54,153 nucleotides of DNA from CAZGRP01 sp964527995 (GCA_964527995.1 CAZGRP010000028.1:1-54153); one strand, 5' to 3'; positions 33,351 through 43,185 are shown, counted from the stretch's first letter. The notes: generated by a model from the sequence alone, not told the origin. Translations and numbers: made by a program.

Positions 33351-34092
33351 CGCTATGCTCGGCCTGGTGTGACAAGAGTTGGAGGGCATCGGGCAGCGTA
33401 AACACCCCTTCGTAAAGAGCTTTACCAACGATCACAGCGGCAACCCCGTCTGCCTCGACTTGCGCCAGCCTCGACAGATCCTCCAGGCTGGCAATGCCGC
33501 CCGAGGCAATCACTCGAAGGCCGCTCTCGCGCGCAAACCGCCGGATCGCATTCACGTTCGGCCCGGCCAGCATCCCGTCTCTACCGATATCGGTGTAAAC
33601 CGCCCAGCGCACACCGAACTCCACCATACGCTGCGCCAGAGCCAGAGCGTCCAGTGAAGTCAGTTGTTGCCAACCCTCGGTGGCGATACGACCGTCCCGA
33701 GCGTCGATTGCCACTGCCACGGCCTCAGGCCCGTACTTCTCAACACTCCAGCGTACAAGCTCAGGATTTTCGACGGCAGCCGTGCCGATGATCACCCTGC
33801 GAACACCCAGGCCAAGGAGTGACTCAACATCTTCCTCGCAGCGAATACCGCCGCCAACCTGCACCGACACATCTACGCTGTGAACGATGTCGGCGATGGC
33901 ACTGCGATTGCCTCCGACTCCAGAGAAAGCGCCGTCGAGGTCGACAACGTGCAGCCACTGGGCGCCTGCTTCAAGGAATGCTTTCGCTATGGCGACCGGG
34001 TCGTCACTATAGCGAGTCTCAGCCTCTGGGTCTCCCTGTATAAGGCGAACGCAGCGCCCTCCTCTGAGGTCGATGGCAGGAAGGATCAGCAT
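33340..34092 (-). CDS. hisA: ProFAR isomerase HisA
   Basis: 250-residue TIM barrel starting MLILPAIDLRGGRCVRLIQG (catalytic Asp8), with VQVGGGIRCEEDVE, TDIGRDGMLAGPN (second catalytic Asp) and VIASGGIASLEDL. It opens the ring of ProFAR by an Amadori rearrangement. It overlaps hisH by 7 bp and hisF by 11 bp, as in many his operons. Confidence 0.98.
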   Translation of the reverse strand: MLILPAIDLRGGRCVRLIQGDPEAETRYSDDPVAIAKAFLEAGAQWLHVVDLDGAFSGVGGNRSAIADIVHSVDVSVQVGGGIRCEEDVESLLGLGVRRVIIGTAAVENPELVRWSVEKYGPEAVAVAIDARDGRIATEGWQQLTSLDALALAQRMVEFGVRWAVYTDIGRDGMLAGPNVNAIRRFARESGLRVIASGGIASLEDLSRLAQVEADGVAAVIVGKALYEGVFTLPDALQLLSHQAEHSDVG

Positions 34093-34694
34093 TGCTCCAC
34101 AAAGTTCCGTAAGATGCGCAACCCCGTCCGCTGGCTCTTTTCCGGGTGAAACTGCACGGCGTGGATATTGTCACGCCAGATCACACTCGGGAAGTAGACC
34201 TCGTATTCAGTGTCAGCCGCGATGACGGCGGGATTTTCCGGATGGACCACATAGGAATTGGCAAAATAGACAAAGGCGCCATCCCGAATCCCGGCAAGAA
34301 GCGGGTCTTGAGCGCGGATCGAGAGCTGGTTCCAGCCCATGTGAGGCACCTTGCCCTGCACGCGCAGGCGACGCACCGCCCCCGCCAACAGACCCAGGCC
34401 GCGGTGCGAGCCCATCTCCTCGCTTTCGGCAAACAGAACCTGCATCCCCAGGCAGATACCGAGCAGTGGCGTCCCTCGATCAACAGCTGCCTGGATCGGC
34501 TCCACAAAGCCCTGGGCTCGCAGATTGTCCATGGCGTCTCCAAACGCACCGACGCCCGGCAGAACCAGCCGATCATACTCGGCCAGGCGAGCGGCGTCCG
34601 AAAAGACCTCGGCTTCCACTCCAACAGCCAGAAACGCCTTCTGAACGCTGTGTAGATTCCCCATGCCGTAGTCGACAATCCCCACCGCGCTCAT
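34086..34694 (-). CDS. hisH: Imidazole glycerol phosphate synthase glutaminase subunit HisH
   Basis: 202-residue class I amidotransferase. VGIVDYGMGNLHSVQKAFL opens it, nucleophile Cys lies in LGICLGMQVLF (about residue 80), and the His/Glu pair is in AVQFHPEKSQRTG. It provides ammonia to HisF. It overlaps hisB by 4 bp (ATGA) and hisA by 7 bp. Confidence 0.98.
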   Translation of the reverse strand: MSAVGIVDYGMGNLHSVQKAFLAVGVEAEVFSDAARLAEYDRLVLPGVGAFGDAMDNLRAQGFVEPIQAAVDRGTPLLGICLGMQVLFAESEEMGSHRGLGLLAGAVRRLRVQGKVPHMGWNQLSIRAQDPLLAGIRDGAFVYFANSYVVHPENPAVIAADTEYEVYFPSVIWRDNIHAVQFHPEKSQRTGLRILRNFVEQC

Positions 34695-35281
34695 ACCAGG
34701 ACCCCCTTGCTCGACGGAACGTCTGGCTGCCGCGGGTCGGGCTCCGCCGCCTGACGCAGGGCCCGCGCCAGAGACTTGAAGATCACTTCAATTTTGTGGT
34801 GGCCGTTGCGCCCTGTCAGCAGGGCGCAGTGGATGGTGACCTTGGCGTTGGCGGCGAAGGCGTACAGAAAGTCCTCCACAAGCTCCCCCGGAAAATCGCC
34901 CGCGCGCACGCCTTCGAAATCCGCATCGAGGGAAAGGTATCCCCGGCCACTCAAATCGACCACCGTCCGCGCCAGGGCCTCGTCGAGGGGCACGTAACTG
35001 AATCCAATCCGATGGATGCGTTTTCGCTCACCCAGGGCCCGCAGGAATGCCTTGCCGAGAGCGATGCCGACATCCTCCACTGTGTGGTGCGGATCCACAT
35101 CCAGGTCCCCATGGCACCTGATCTTCAGGTCGAAAAGACCATGGACGGCAAATAAGATGAGCATGTGGTCGAAAAACCCAACTCCCGTGGAGATCTCGTG
35201 CTGCCCCTTACCGTCGAGGTTGAGGTCTACCTCGACGTCGGTTTCGCGCGTCGCGCGTTTGATTTGTGCGGTTCGGTTCAT
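34691..35281 (-). CDS. hisB: Imidazoleglycerol-phosphate dehydratase
   Basis: 196 residues, monofunctional (no N-terminal phosphatase domain, unlike enterobacteria). The metal-binding motifs are FFDHMLILFAVHG, DPHHTVEDVGIALGK and, in the second half, NGHHKIEVIFKSLARAL. A separate histidinol phosphatase must be encoded elsewhere. Its ATG shares one base with the hisC stop. Confidence 0.97.
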   Translation of the reverse strand: MNRTAQIKRATRETDVEVDLNLDGKGQHEISTGVGFFDHMLILFAVHGLFDLKIRCHGDLDVDPHHTVEDVGIALGKAFLRALGERKRIHRIGFSYVPLDEALARTVVDLSGRGYLSLDADFEGVRAGDFPGELVEDFLYAFAANAKVTIHCALLTGRNGHHKIEVIFKSLARALRQAAEPDPRQPDVPSSKGVLV

Positions 35282-36357
35282 CAGTCACCCTCCGCCAAGA
35301 CCGCCTGCAATGCCTCGAGAAAGCGGCTGTTCTCCTCGCGCCGGCCGACGGTCACCCGCAGGCAGCGGTCGAGAAGCGGATAGCCACTGACATTGCGCAC
35401 AAGCACACCGCGGTGAATGAGACCCTCGAAGACCCTGTCTGGAGAAAGCCGGGTTTCGAAAAGGATGAAGTTCGCCTCGGAACGAAACGGACGCACGCCA
35501 TCGACCCGCAACATCTGTGCATAGAGGTCTTCCCGCAGCGCCATGATCTCGTGCACCATCTTTTCCAGCCGGCCGATGTGATCCAGCGCAACAAAGGCCG
35601 CGGTCTCTGAGAAGTGGTTGAGGCTGTAAGGCAGGCGCGCTTTGGCCACCTCGCGCAGCAGGTCACCGTCGCCGACAAGATAGCCGACGCGCAAGCCCGC
35701 CATCGCCATCGCCTTGGAGAAGGTACGCAGCAGCAAGACCCGCTGATTCCGCCGCGCCAACTCGCGCAGGTCTTGCGCGCAGAACTCGGCATAAGCAGCA
35801 TCAACGATCACCAGGGACTCGGTCTCCTCCAGGACAGCCCGGATGGTTTCGTCGGGGAGAATATTCCCCGTGGGGTTGTTCGGAGAACACAGAATCACGG
35901 CCTTGGCGCGGTTCGACTGCGCTGTACGTATCATCTCGTCGACCGGCAGAGAAAACTCCGGGGGTTGCAGGAACACATCATGCACAACAGCCCCCAGAAT
36001 GGTTGCCATCAACCCATAGAGCGTGAACGTAGGCTGCGGCACGACGACAGCGTCACCCGGCTCCAGGGTGACCATCAGGATCGACTGGATCAGGTCGTTG
36101 GAGCCGTTTCCCACAAGCACCCGCTCGGGCTCGAAACCGACGTAGTCGGCGATGCGTCCGGTGATCTCTTCCATGTGGAAGTCGGTGTAGCGCGCCCAGT
36201 CGCGGTCGCGCACGCGCCTCCACACTTCCTCTTTCAGGTCGTCTGGGAAGCCGAACGGATTCTCGTTCTGGTCAAGCTTGATCTCGTGAGCGTACCGCTG
36301 TAAAGTGTAGCCCCCGATGCGGCGCACCTGCTGTTTGACATACTCAACCGCAATCAT
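35281..36357 (-). CDS. hisC: Histidinol-phosphate aminotransferase
   Basis: 358-residue fold type I PLP enzyme. It has KLDQNENPFGFPDDL near the start, VGNGSNDLIQSIL and CSPNNPTGNILP, and the PLP lysine in LRTFSKAMAMAGLRVGYLVG. It transaminates imidazole acetol phosphate. It overlaps hisD by 4 bp. Confidence 0.97.
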   Translation of the reverse strand: MIAVEYVKQQVRRIGGYTLQRYAHEIKLDQNENPFGFPDDLKEEVWRRVRDRDWARYTDFHMEEITGRIADYVGFEPERVLVGNGSNDLIQSILMVTLEPGDAVVVPQPTFTLYGLMATILGAVVHDVFLQPPEFSLPVDEMIRTAQSNRAKAVILCSPNNPTGNILPDETIRAVLEETESLVIVDAAYAEFCAQDLRELARRNQRVLLLRTFSKAMAMAGLRVGYLVGDGDLLREVAKARLPYSLNHFSETAAFVALDHIGRLEKMVHEIMALREDLYAQMLRVDGVRPFRSEANFILFETRLSPDRVFEGLIHRGVLVRNVSGYPLLDRCLRVTVGRREENSRFLEALQAVLAEGD

Positions 36358-37643
36358 TGTCCGTCCCTGCGAACGCGCACTGCCTGGGCATGGTTCGGCA
36401 GATCTTCGATGCCCGCAAAGGTGGCAACATCCTCACTGTCGCGCAGAAAAGCCTCTCGAGTGTACTCGACGGTGCTGATCCGCTTACAGAAATCCCACAC
36501 GCCCAGGGGTGAGCCGAAGCGGGCCGTCCGGGCCGTGGGCAGAGTGTGGTTGGTCCCGGCGATATAGTCGCCAAGAGGCACTGGCGAGTAGGGTCCGATG
36601 AAGATGCAGCCGGCATGACGGATGCGAGCGGCCACCTCGCGCGCCGACTGGGCGTGGACCTCGACGTGCTCTGGTGCCATCAAATCAACGGCTTCGACGG
36701 CTTCGTCGACAGAACGTACGATGACGGCAGCGCTGCACTCCTTGACGGACTGCTGCACGATGTCCGCTCGCGGCACCTCCTTGACAAGTTCACGAACACG
36801 CTCAACCACACGGTGAGCGATCTCAACGGACGGGGTGACAAGAACGCCCTTCGCTGCGCCATCGTGTTCGAGCTGCGCAATCAGATCGCGCGCGATCCAC
36901 TCGGTGTTGGCCGTCTCATCGGCAAGAATGACGATTTCACTGGGTCCGGCAATGTTGTCGATGTCGATGAGGCCGAAAACAAGCCGTTTGGCTGCAGTGA
37001 CGTAGCGGTTGCCAGGGCCTACGATCTTGTCCACTTTCGGGATGGAGACCGTGCCGAAAGCCAGGGCGGCGATCGCCTGCGCGCCACCCACCTGGTAGAT
37101 CTCTTCGACCCCGACCTCTCGAGCAGCCACCAGAATGTGCGGGTCGACCCCGGTCTTCTGCGGCGGCGTGACGATCACCACGCGCTCGACGCCGGCAAGG
37201 CGCGCCGGAATCGCCGCCATCAACACGGTGGACGGGTAGAGCGCCTGCCCTCCCGGAACATAGATCCCGACAGTGGCTAGAGGCACCACCCTGAGCCCGA
37301 GACGAACTCCGTCGCGCTCGAATTCCCAAGAGCTCTCGGTTTCGCGGTGGTGGTAGGCCTCGATGTTCCTTTTAGCCCTGGCCAGGGTGGCCAGGAACTC
37401 ATCGCTGACACGGTGGCGTGCCTCTTCGATGGTGCTCTTCGGAACGGCCAGCTCTTCCTCGCTCAGGGTGATCCCGTCAAATCTCCGGGTGAAGGACACG
37501 AGCGCAGCGTCTCCACGGGTGCGCACCTCGTCGAGAATCCGGCGCACCTCCGCCTCCACTTCGGCGGACCAGGCCGGCTCGGGGCTGAAAAGATCCAGCA
37601 ATTCCTGGCGATGTTGGGCTTTCTCAAAGCGCAGGATTCGCAC
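36354..37643 (-). CDS. hisD: Histidinol dehydrogenase
   Basis: 429 residues with the family signatures VPGGQALYPSTVLMAAIPAR, GPGNRYVTAAKRLVFGLIDI and the Zn/catalytic segments DLIAQLEHDGAAKGVLV and FIGPYSPVPLGDYIAGTNHT. It catalyses the last two oxidations to histidine. The GTG start lies 20 bp inside the end of hisG. Confidence 0.97.
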   Translation of the reverse strand: MRILRFEKAQHRQELLDLFSPEPAWSAEVEAEVRRILDEVRTRGDAALVSFTRRFDGITLSEEELAVPKSTIEEARHRVSDEFLATLARAKRNIEAYHHRETESSWEFERDGVRLGLRVVPLATVGIYVPGGQALYPSTVLMAAIPARLAGVERVVIVTPPQKTGVDPHILVAAREVGVEEIYQVGGAQAIAALAFGTVSIPKVDKIVGPGNRYVTAAKRLVFGLIDIDNIAGPSEIVILADETANTEWIARDLIAQLEHDGAAKGVLVTPSVEIAHRVVERVRELVKEVPRADIVQQSVKECSAAVIVRSVDEAVEAVDLMAPEHVEVHAQSAREVAARIRHAGCIFIGPYSPVPLGDYIAGTNHTLPTARTARFGSPLGVWDFCKRISTVEYTREAFLRDSEDVATFAGIEDLPNHAQAVRVRRDGQ

Positions 37644-38286
37644 GAAGCGCTTGCCTCAGTGTGGATGTGAGTGAATCGATGCGGCCCAATTTGAGCTTGT
37701 GACTCGCCTTGTTCACGATCAGCCGCGCTGAACTCTCGTCGATGATCTCGTGAATAGTGAGGCCGTTCTGCCGGAGCGTCTCACCGGTCTCGACCAGGTC
37801 GACGATGCGGTCGGCCAGGCCCACCAACACGGCCAGCTCCACCGAGCCGTCGAGCTTGATCACTTCAACCTGCGCCCCCTGGCGGCCGAAGTACTCCCGC
37901 GTAATCCGCGGGTACTTGGTGGCCACGCGTAAGTGGCAGGCCAGGTGATATCCCTTGTCTGCATCCTCGGGGCGCCCGGCAACGGCGATCTTGCATCGCC
38001 CGAATCCGAGGTCGAGAGGCGAGTACACGTCCGCGGCGGTTTCAAGAACCACATCGTGGCCTGCGATGCCAACATCGGCAATGCCGTACTCGACGTAGGT
38101 GGGCACGTCGGTATTCTTGACAAGCAAGAACCGCAAGGCAGCCCCGGCATCCGAGTCGAAGCACAACCGCCGCGAGTTGAACAGTGCCGAGTGTTGGATG
38201 ATCCCGCTGCGCACCAGGAGCTCGACCGATGGATCGAAAAGCTTTCCTTTCGAGAGGGCGAACGTCAGTCGTTCCGGCGAATCCAT
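37624..38286 (-). CDS. hisG: ATP phosphoribosyltransferase, short form (HisG-S)
   Basis: 220 residues, the short form without the C-terminal regulatory domain (long forms are about 290-300). It starts MDSPERLTFALSKGKLFDPS and contains YGIADVGIAGHDVVLETAAD and the PRPP-binding loop region LVGLADRIVDLVETGETLRQ. It is active only as a complex with HisZ, whose gene precedes it by 8 bp. It makes the first, committed step of histidine synthesis. Confidence 0.97.
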   Translation of the reverse strand: MDSPERLTFALSKGKLFDPSVELLVRSGIIQHSALFNSRRLCFDSDAGAALRFLLVKNTDVPTYVEYGIADVGIAGHDVVLETAADVYSPLDLGFGRCKIAVAGRPEDADKGYHLACHLRVATKYPRITREYFGRQGAQVEVIKLDGSVELAVLVGLADRIVDLVETGETLRQNGLTIHEIIDESSARLIVNKASHKLKLGRIDSLTSTLRQALRANPAL

Positions 38287-38294
38287 TGCTGGTC

Positions 38295-39314
38295 CTACTC
38301 CTGCGCCGGTGTGGCAGGTGGGGCCGAGCCGTGCGCAATCAGGCCCTCAACCAGGCGATCTACGTCGAAAGAAAAGCCGACCGCCGTGCAGTCGAAGCCG
38401 AACCGTGCGAGCAAGTTGTCGTAGCGCCCGCCTGAACCCACTTCGCAGCCTACACCCTGCGCGTACGCCTTGATCATCAGGCCGCTGTAGTATTCCATAC
38501 CTTCCACATCGCTCAAGTCGACGACAACGTTGCCCGCCAACCCCGAGCTCTCGAGACGATCATAAACCGCTTCCAACCCTGCGATCGCCTGTCTCGAACG
38601 CGGGTTGGTGGCCAGTTCCGCGGCCCGATCCAGCACTTCGCGCCGCCCATGCAAGGAGGTGATCCCCTGAAGGGCTGCCTGACATATGGCGGGAAGAGAA
38701 CTCCCTTCAAGAAGATGAGCGAGGGTGTCCGTGTCCTTGCGTTGAATCAAATACTTGATCTCGGAAAGCTGTTCGCCGCTGAGGGACGCGTGTTCGACGA
38801 TGCCGTGAAAATAGTCGATCGTGCCAAGGTTGATTTGAAAACCGCCCAGCTCCAGCGACCGCAGCACCTTGACAAGAATCTCGACCACTTCCGCATCGCC
38901 GGCCACGCCGGCCGCACCCAACAGTTCGTACCCGACCTGCCACGATTCCCGGCTCCGCCCTGCGTGTAACTCCTCGAAACGAAAAATCTTGCCCGAGTAG
39001 CGGAGGCGCACAGGAAAGGTGAGCGCAGCATGCTTGGAGGCGACGATGCGGGCCACCTGGGCGGTGAAATCCGAGCGCAGCGCCACCAGGTTGCCATCTC
39101 GATCCAGAAAGCGATAGATTTTGTCGACGAAGCCGTTGCGTCCGGCGGTTGAGAAGACGTCGAAATACTCGAAGGTGGGAGTGATGACCTCTCTGTAGCC
39201 GGCCCCTTTCAGCACTTCGAGGATTCGTTTCTCCACCCAGCGCCGGCGTTGCGCCTCTTCGAAGAGATAATCCTTGATACCGGCCGGTAGTTGTCGCAAT
39301 CGATTGGCTTTCAT
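38295..39314 (-). CDS. hisZ: ATP phosphoribosyltransferase regulatory subunit HisZ
   Basis: 339 residues from ATG 39314 (MKANRLRQLPAGIKDYLFEE), a paralogue of the HisRS catalytic core. It has the class II-like motifs VALRSDFTAQVARIVASKHA and RLRYSGKIFRFEELHAGRSR, but no anticodon-binding domain (HisRS is about 420). Together with short HisG this marks HisZ, which carries the histidine feedback site. A C-terminal EYYSGLMIKAYAQGVGCEVG matches HisZ/HisRS motif region. Confidence 0.94.
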   Translation of the reverse strand: MKANRLRQLPAGIKDYLFEEAQRRRWVEKRILEVLKGAGYREVITPTFEYFDVFSTAGRNGFVDKIYRFLDRDGNLVALRSDFTAQVARIVASKHAALTFPVRLRYSGKIFRFEELHAGRSRESWQVGYELLGAAGVAGDAEVVEILVKVLRSLELGGFQINLGTIDYFHGIVEHASLSGEQLSEIKYLIQRKDTDTLAHLLEGSSLPAICQAALQGITSLHGRREVLDRAAELATNPRSRQAIAGLEAVYDRLESSGLAGNVVVDLSDVEGMEYYSGLMIKAYAQGVGCEVGSGGRYDNLLARFGFDCTAVGFSFDVDRLVEGLIAHGSAPPATPAQE

Positions 39315-39476
39315 CAGGCGTAGCGGAAACTTACAAAACTGCGTTACGACATGCAATAGCTATTGACGCCGCGAACACGCAAGGTTGCCAGGACGTCGGC
39401 GCCCGACGTACAGCCGAACAGCAGGCCACTGAAAGCGATGTCGATCTGCGGCGTCGCAAGCGTGCGGCCATCTGCA

Positions 39477-41702
39477 TCACAGCGCCATGCGCCTCGGCAA
39501 AGCTGTGCGGTAGATATCTTCGAGCTCGGCCACAGCCACGTCGATAAGGCCGTTCAGCCGAAGTCGGCCGTCACTTGTGACCGCGCCGATGCTTTCGGCG
39601 GGCACGGCCGCAGTTTGAAAATGCTGCATCAATGCCGGCAACTTCGCGGCGCTGGTCGACACGATGACCAGGGACTGGCTCTCGCCAAACAGATGGAAGT
39701 CGGGCCGGCCATCGATGGGGATCTCCACCACTATACCGAGCGCGTCCTCGGGACCGAAACAACACTCCGCCAAAGCGACTGCCAGCCCACCATCAGAGAC
39801 GTCGTGAGCCGAATGCACCAGGCCTCGACGGATGGCTGCAAGCAGTGACGCCTGAAGTTTCCGCTCCGATTCCAGATCCAGGCCGGGGCAGTCGCCTGCC
39901 ACTTTCCCGTGGATCGACTGCAGGTAGGTGCTTCCGCCCACTTCGGCACGATTCTGCCCGAGCAGGACCACGACATCGCCCGGCGTCTTGAAATACGAGG
40001 TTGTCACATGAGTCAGGTCCTCGACGATGCCGACCATGCCGATCACCGGGGTCGGATAGACAGCCCCTTCGGGGCTTTCGTTGTAGAAACTGACGTTGCC
40101 TCCGGTCACCGGCGTACCGAGGGCCCGGCAGGCCTCTCCCATGCCGGCGACGGCCTCGGAAAACTGGTAGTAGACCTCCGGCTTGTATGGATTGCCGAAA
40201 TTGAGACAATTGGTGATGCCGACGGGTTGGCCGCCGGCACAGACCACGTTCCGGGCGGCCTCGGCGACAGCGATCGTGGCGCCACGTCGCGGGTTCAGGT
40301 AGCAGTAACGGCCGTTGCAATCGGTCTTCACCGCCAGGGCCTTTCGAGTCCCCTTAATGCGCAGCACGGCGGCGTCTGCGCCCGGCCCGACAACCGTGTT
40401 GGTGCGCACACTGGTGTCGTACTGCTCATAGACCCACTGCTTGCTGGCGATGTCGGGTGTGGCAAGCAACGTCTTCAGCACACCAGCGAGATCGTCAGGC
40501 TGGGGGAGCGTCTCGGGATCAAAAGCGTGAAGCTCATCCAGCCACTCGGGTCGCCGGCTGTGGCGATGGTAGACCGGAGCACCGCCGCCGAGAACGAGTG
40601 ATTCAGCCGGTAGGTCGGCAACGACCTCGCCGTGGAACTTGACCAGCAGGCGATCGCCGTCGGTCACCTCGCCGATCACCGCATGCCCGAGTTCCCACTT
40701 GTCGCAAATCTCAGCGATCCGCTGCTCGCGCCCCTTCTTGGCCACAACCAGCATGCGCTCCTGCGACTCGGACAGCATGATCTCATAGGGCGTCATGTCG
40801 GCTTCCCGCAACGGCACGCGCGAGAGCTCAACGACCATGCCGCAGCCGCCGCGCGCCGACATTTCGCTGGTCGAGCAGGTGATCCCGGCCGCCCCCATGT
40901 CTTGCACGCCCACGACCAGGCCCTCCTTGATCATCTCGAGCGTGGCCTCGAGCAGCAGTTTTTCGGCGAACGGATCGCCGACCTGCACCTGCGGCCGCCG
41001 CTCTTCGGAAGCCTCATCGATCTCCTCCGAGGCGAAGGTGGCGCCATGGATCCCGTCGCGTCCGGTCGAGGAGCCGATGATCATGACCGGATTTCCAGCT
41101 CCGCGAGCCACAGCCCGGGCAATTCGGTCGTGGCGGACGATGCCAACGGCCATGGCGTTGACCAGAGGGTTTCCCTGGTAGCTGGGGTCGAAGTAGACTT
41201 CGCCGGCCACGGTCGGCACCCCGAAGCAGTTGCCATAGTCGCCGATGCCGCGAACGACGCCGTCGAAAAGGTAGCGAACCCGACCGTCGCTCAAGGGTCC
41301 GAACCGCAGCGAGTCCAGGCAAGCAATGGGTCTGGCTCCCATCGAAAAGATGTCGCGCATGATTCCGCCGACACCGGTGGCTGCACCCTGATACGGCTCC
41401 ACGGCCGAGGGGTGGTTGTGGCTTTCGATCTTGAAAGCCACGGCCAAGCCATCGCCGATGTCGATGAGGCCGGCGTTTTCCTCCCCTGCACCGACGAGCA
41501 AATGCTCCCCCTCCCTCGGCAAGGTCTTGAGCAGAGCGATGGAGTTCTTGTAGCTGCAGTGCTCGCTCCACATGACCGAGTAGATTCCCAGCTCGGTATA
41601 GGTGGGCGTTCGGCCGAGGACATCAACGATGCGGTTGTATTCGTCTTCGCTCAGGCCATGAGCCAGTGCCAGCTCCAGGCCGACTTTCGGGGCGTTCTTC
41701 AT
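39477..41702 (-). CDS. purL: Phosphoribosylformylglycinamidine synthase, small-type PurL
   Basis: 741 residues, the bacterial/archaeal PurL that works with separate PurQ and PurS (the fused type is about 1290). Visible motifs: YSVMWSEHCSYKNSIALLKT, FKIESHNHPSAVEPYQGAAT, VQDMGAAGITCSTSEMSARG and VHSAHDVSDGGLAVALAECC. It makes FGAM in purine synthesis. GGAG lies 8 bases before the ATG and a sigma-70 promoter at 41732-41760. The gene heads the his cluster, separated from hisZ by 162 bp without a clear terminator. Confidence 0.97.
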   Translation of the reverse strand: MKNAPKVGLELALAHGLSEDEYNRIVDVLGRTPTYTELGIYSVMWSEHCSYKNSIALLKTLPREGEHLLVGAGEENAGLIDIGDGLAVAFKIESHNHPSAVEPYQGAATGVGGIMRDIFSMGARPIACLDSLRFGPLSDGRVRYLFDGVVRGIGDYGNCFGVPTVAGEVYFDPSYQGNPLVNAMAVGIVRHDRIARAVARGAGNPVMIIGSSTGRDGIHGATFASEEIDEASEERRPQVQVGDPFAEKLLLEATLEMIKEGLVVGVQDMGAAGITCSTSEMSARGGCGMVVELSRVPLREADMTPYEIMLSESQERMLVVAKKGREQRIAEICDKWELGHAVIGEVTDGDRLLVKFHGEVVADLPAESLVLGGGAPVYHRHSRRPEWLDELHAFDPETLPQPDDLAGVLKTLLATPDIASKQWVYEQYDTSVRTNTVVGPGADAAVLRIKGTRKALAVKTDCNGRYCYLNPRRGATIAVAEAARNVVCAGGQPVGITNCLNFGNPYKPEVYYQFSEAVAGMGEACRALGTPVTGGNVSFYNESPEGAVYPTPVIGMVGIVEDLTHVTTSYFKTPGDVVVLLGQNRAEVGGSTYLQSIHGKVAGDCPGLDLESERKLQASLLAAIRRGLVHSAHDVSDGGLAVALAECCFGPEDALGIVVEIPIDGRPDFHLFGESQSLVIVSTSAAKLPALMQHFQTAAVPAESIGAVTSDGRLRLNGLIDVAVAELEDIYRTALPRRMAL

Positions 41703-41731
41703 TCGGGCGGCTCCACGTTCACAATCTTGTT

Positions 41732-41760
41732 AAATTAGCATCGCCCGAAAACAAAGTCAA
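41732..41760 (-). promoter_or_regulatory. Sigma-70 promoter of the purL-his operon
   Basis: Minus strand TTGACT (41760-41755), 17-base spacer, TAATTT with an upstream TG (TGCTAATTT, extended -10). Expected start near 41725, 23 bases before purL. No promoter as good is seen between purL and hisZ. Confidence 0.82.
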
Positions 41761-41919
41761 GCTGTTCCGCAGCAACCTATTCTTTCGCTCGAGGTTTCCG
41801 CGCCTGAAGCTGCAAGAAGAAAGTCACATCTGAGAAGTAGGGAATGAATTGGGACTGGGGCCGAAGGTGGGTCCGCGGCCGGATCGGCAACAATAGCGCC
41901 TCCGTCTTGATGTGGAAGA

Positions 41920-43185
41920 TCAAGCCGTGTCCGAGCGCCTATCATTCCTATGGTACAGCCGGAACAAGGTAACCTCGGGTGGCGAATTCAGACGGATGGG
42001 CGGACCGGTGACACCGATACCCCGATTGACATAGAGGTGGCTGTCGCCGATGCGAAACAACCCGCGCACGAAGGGGGTCGACAGGCGTGTCGGGTCCAGG
42101 GGCAGGCCGAAAAACGCCAGGTTGATCTGGCCGCCATGGGTGTGACCGGAGAGAGTCAGCTCAACGCCCTGGCGAGCGATGGCTGGAAAATAGTTGGGAT
42201 TGTGGTTCATCATCAAGGTGAAGCAATTCCTCTCGGCCTCCTGCAGTGCCTTCTTCACGTCGGGGTTGCCGGTCCACAGGTCATCCACTGCGGCGACGTT
42301 CAGTCGCCGTCCATCGATTTCCACTCTGACCGCCTGATTCAACAGCATCCGGATGCCAGCTTCCTCCATAGCCCCCCGAACTGCCGCCGCGTTGACGTAA
42401 TAATCGTGGTTGCCGAGGCAGCCGAATTTGCCATAGCGGGCCTGGGCTTTGGACAGAGCCTCGGCACAAGGAGTGATGTACCGGGTTGAGTCGGAAACGA
42501 AGTCACCGGTGACAAGAAGCAGGTCCGGCCGCAGCGAATTTGCTACCTCGACCACCCTCTCGATGACCTCTTTCGGCGTGTAGACACGGCAGTGGAGATC
42601 GCTGATCTGAACCAGTCGCAGCCCGTCCAGCTCCGACGGGAAGGTCGGCATGGCAAGATCCACCTCATCGACGCGGAGGTCGCGAGCCTCGACCAGGGCC
42701 CCGTAGGTGGCCGCCACCAGAGGTGAGGTCACCAGCCCAGCGAAGGCGGCAGATCCGGATGTCCTCAGGAACCGTCGCCTCGACAGGGTGCCGGCGGCCG
42801 CGGCGCGGCGGCTGCCGTGGTCGGCTCGGAAGGTGCCACGAAAGCGGGCGGTCCGCCGCCAGCAGAAACGTGCCAGATCCCGGAGAAGCAACACAACGAG
42901 GGTGCCCAAGGAAGCGGTGCTCCAGATGCCGAACGGGTAGAGAAACACAACTTTCCACAACGGCGCCACATACTCGGGCCGACCCCAGACGATGAAATAG
43001 CCGTACGGCAGGTTCACGTAAACGAGCAAAGCCAGCCACCCGGCCTGAGCCAGCCGTCGGTGGTAGCGGGAAGGTAACCATCGACGAAGCGCCGCCCGCC
43101 CGGTGCGGTAGATGTAGTACTGAATCGACAGGCCGATTACGGCCATGACCACGACGGCGATTCGGAGAATCAACTCACGGTGCAT
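41920..43185 (-). CDS. Membrane-anchored metallophosphoesterase (YaeI-like)
   Basis: 421 residues. Three N-terminal hydrophobic segments (about 7-25, 45-65 and 75-100) are followed by a twin-Arg-like motif SRRRFLRTSGSAAFAG near 135-150. A calcineurin-type phosphoesterase domain with all metal motifs follows: QISDLHC, VTGDFVSD, GCLGNHDYY and LSGHTHGGQINL. Related YkuE/YaeI proteins act on phospholipid or UDP-diacylglucosamine-type substrates; the substrate here is unknown. It follows the Yip1-like gene by 126 bp. Confidence 0.9.
   Translation of the reverse strand: MHRELILRIAVVVMAVIGLSIQYYIYRTGRAALRRWLPSRYHRRLAQAGWLALLVYVNLPYGYFIVWGRPEYVAPLWKVVFLYPFGIWSTASLGTLVVLLLRDLARFCWRRTARFRGTFRADHGSRRAAAAGTLSRRRFLRTSGSAAFAGLVTSPLVAATYGALVEARDLRVDEVDLAMPTFPSELDGLRLVQISDLHCRVYTPKEVIERVVEVANSLRPDLLLVTGDFVSDSTRYITPCAEALSKAQARYGKFGCLGNHDYYVNAAAVRGAMEEAGIRMLLNQAVRVEIDGRRLNVAAVDDLWTGNPDVKKALQEAERNCFTLMMNHNPNYFPAIARQGVELTLSGHTHGGQINLAFFGLPLDPTRLSTPFVRGLFRIGDSHLYVNRGIGVTGPPIRLNSPPEVTLFRLYHRNDRRSDTA

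Noticed and set aside
39315..39476. Promoter candidate (TTGCAT, 17-base spacer, TAAGTT) before hisZ
   Set aside because: Only three of six -35 bases match and similar strings occur by chance; the purL promoter is far better.
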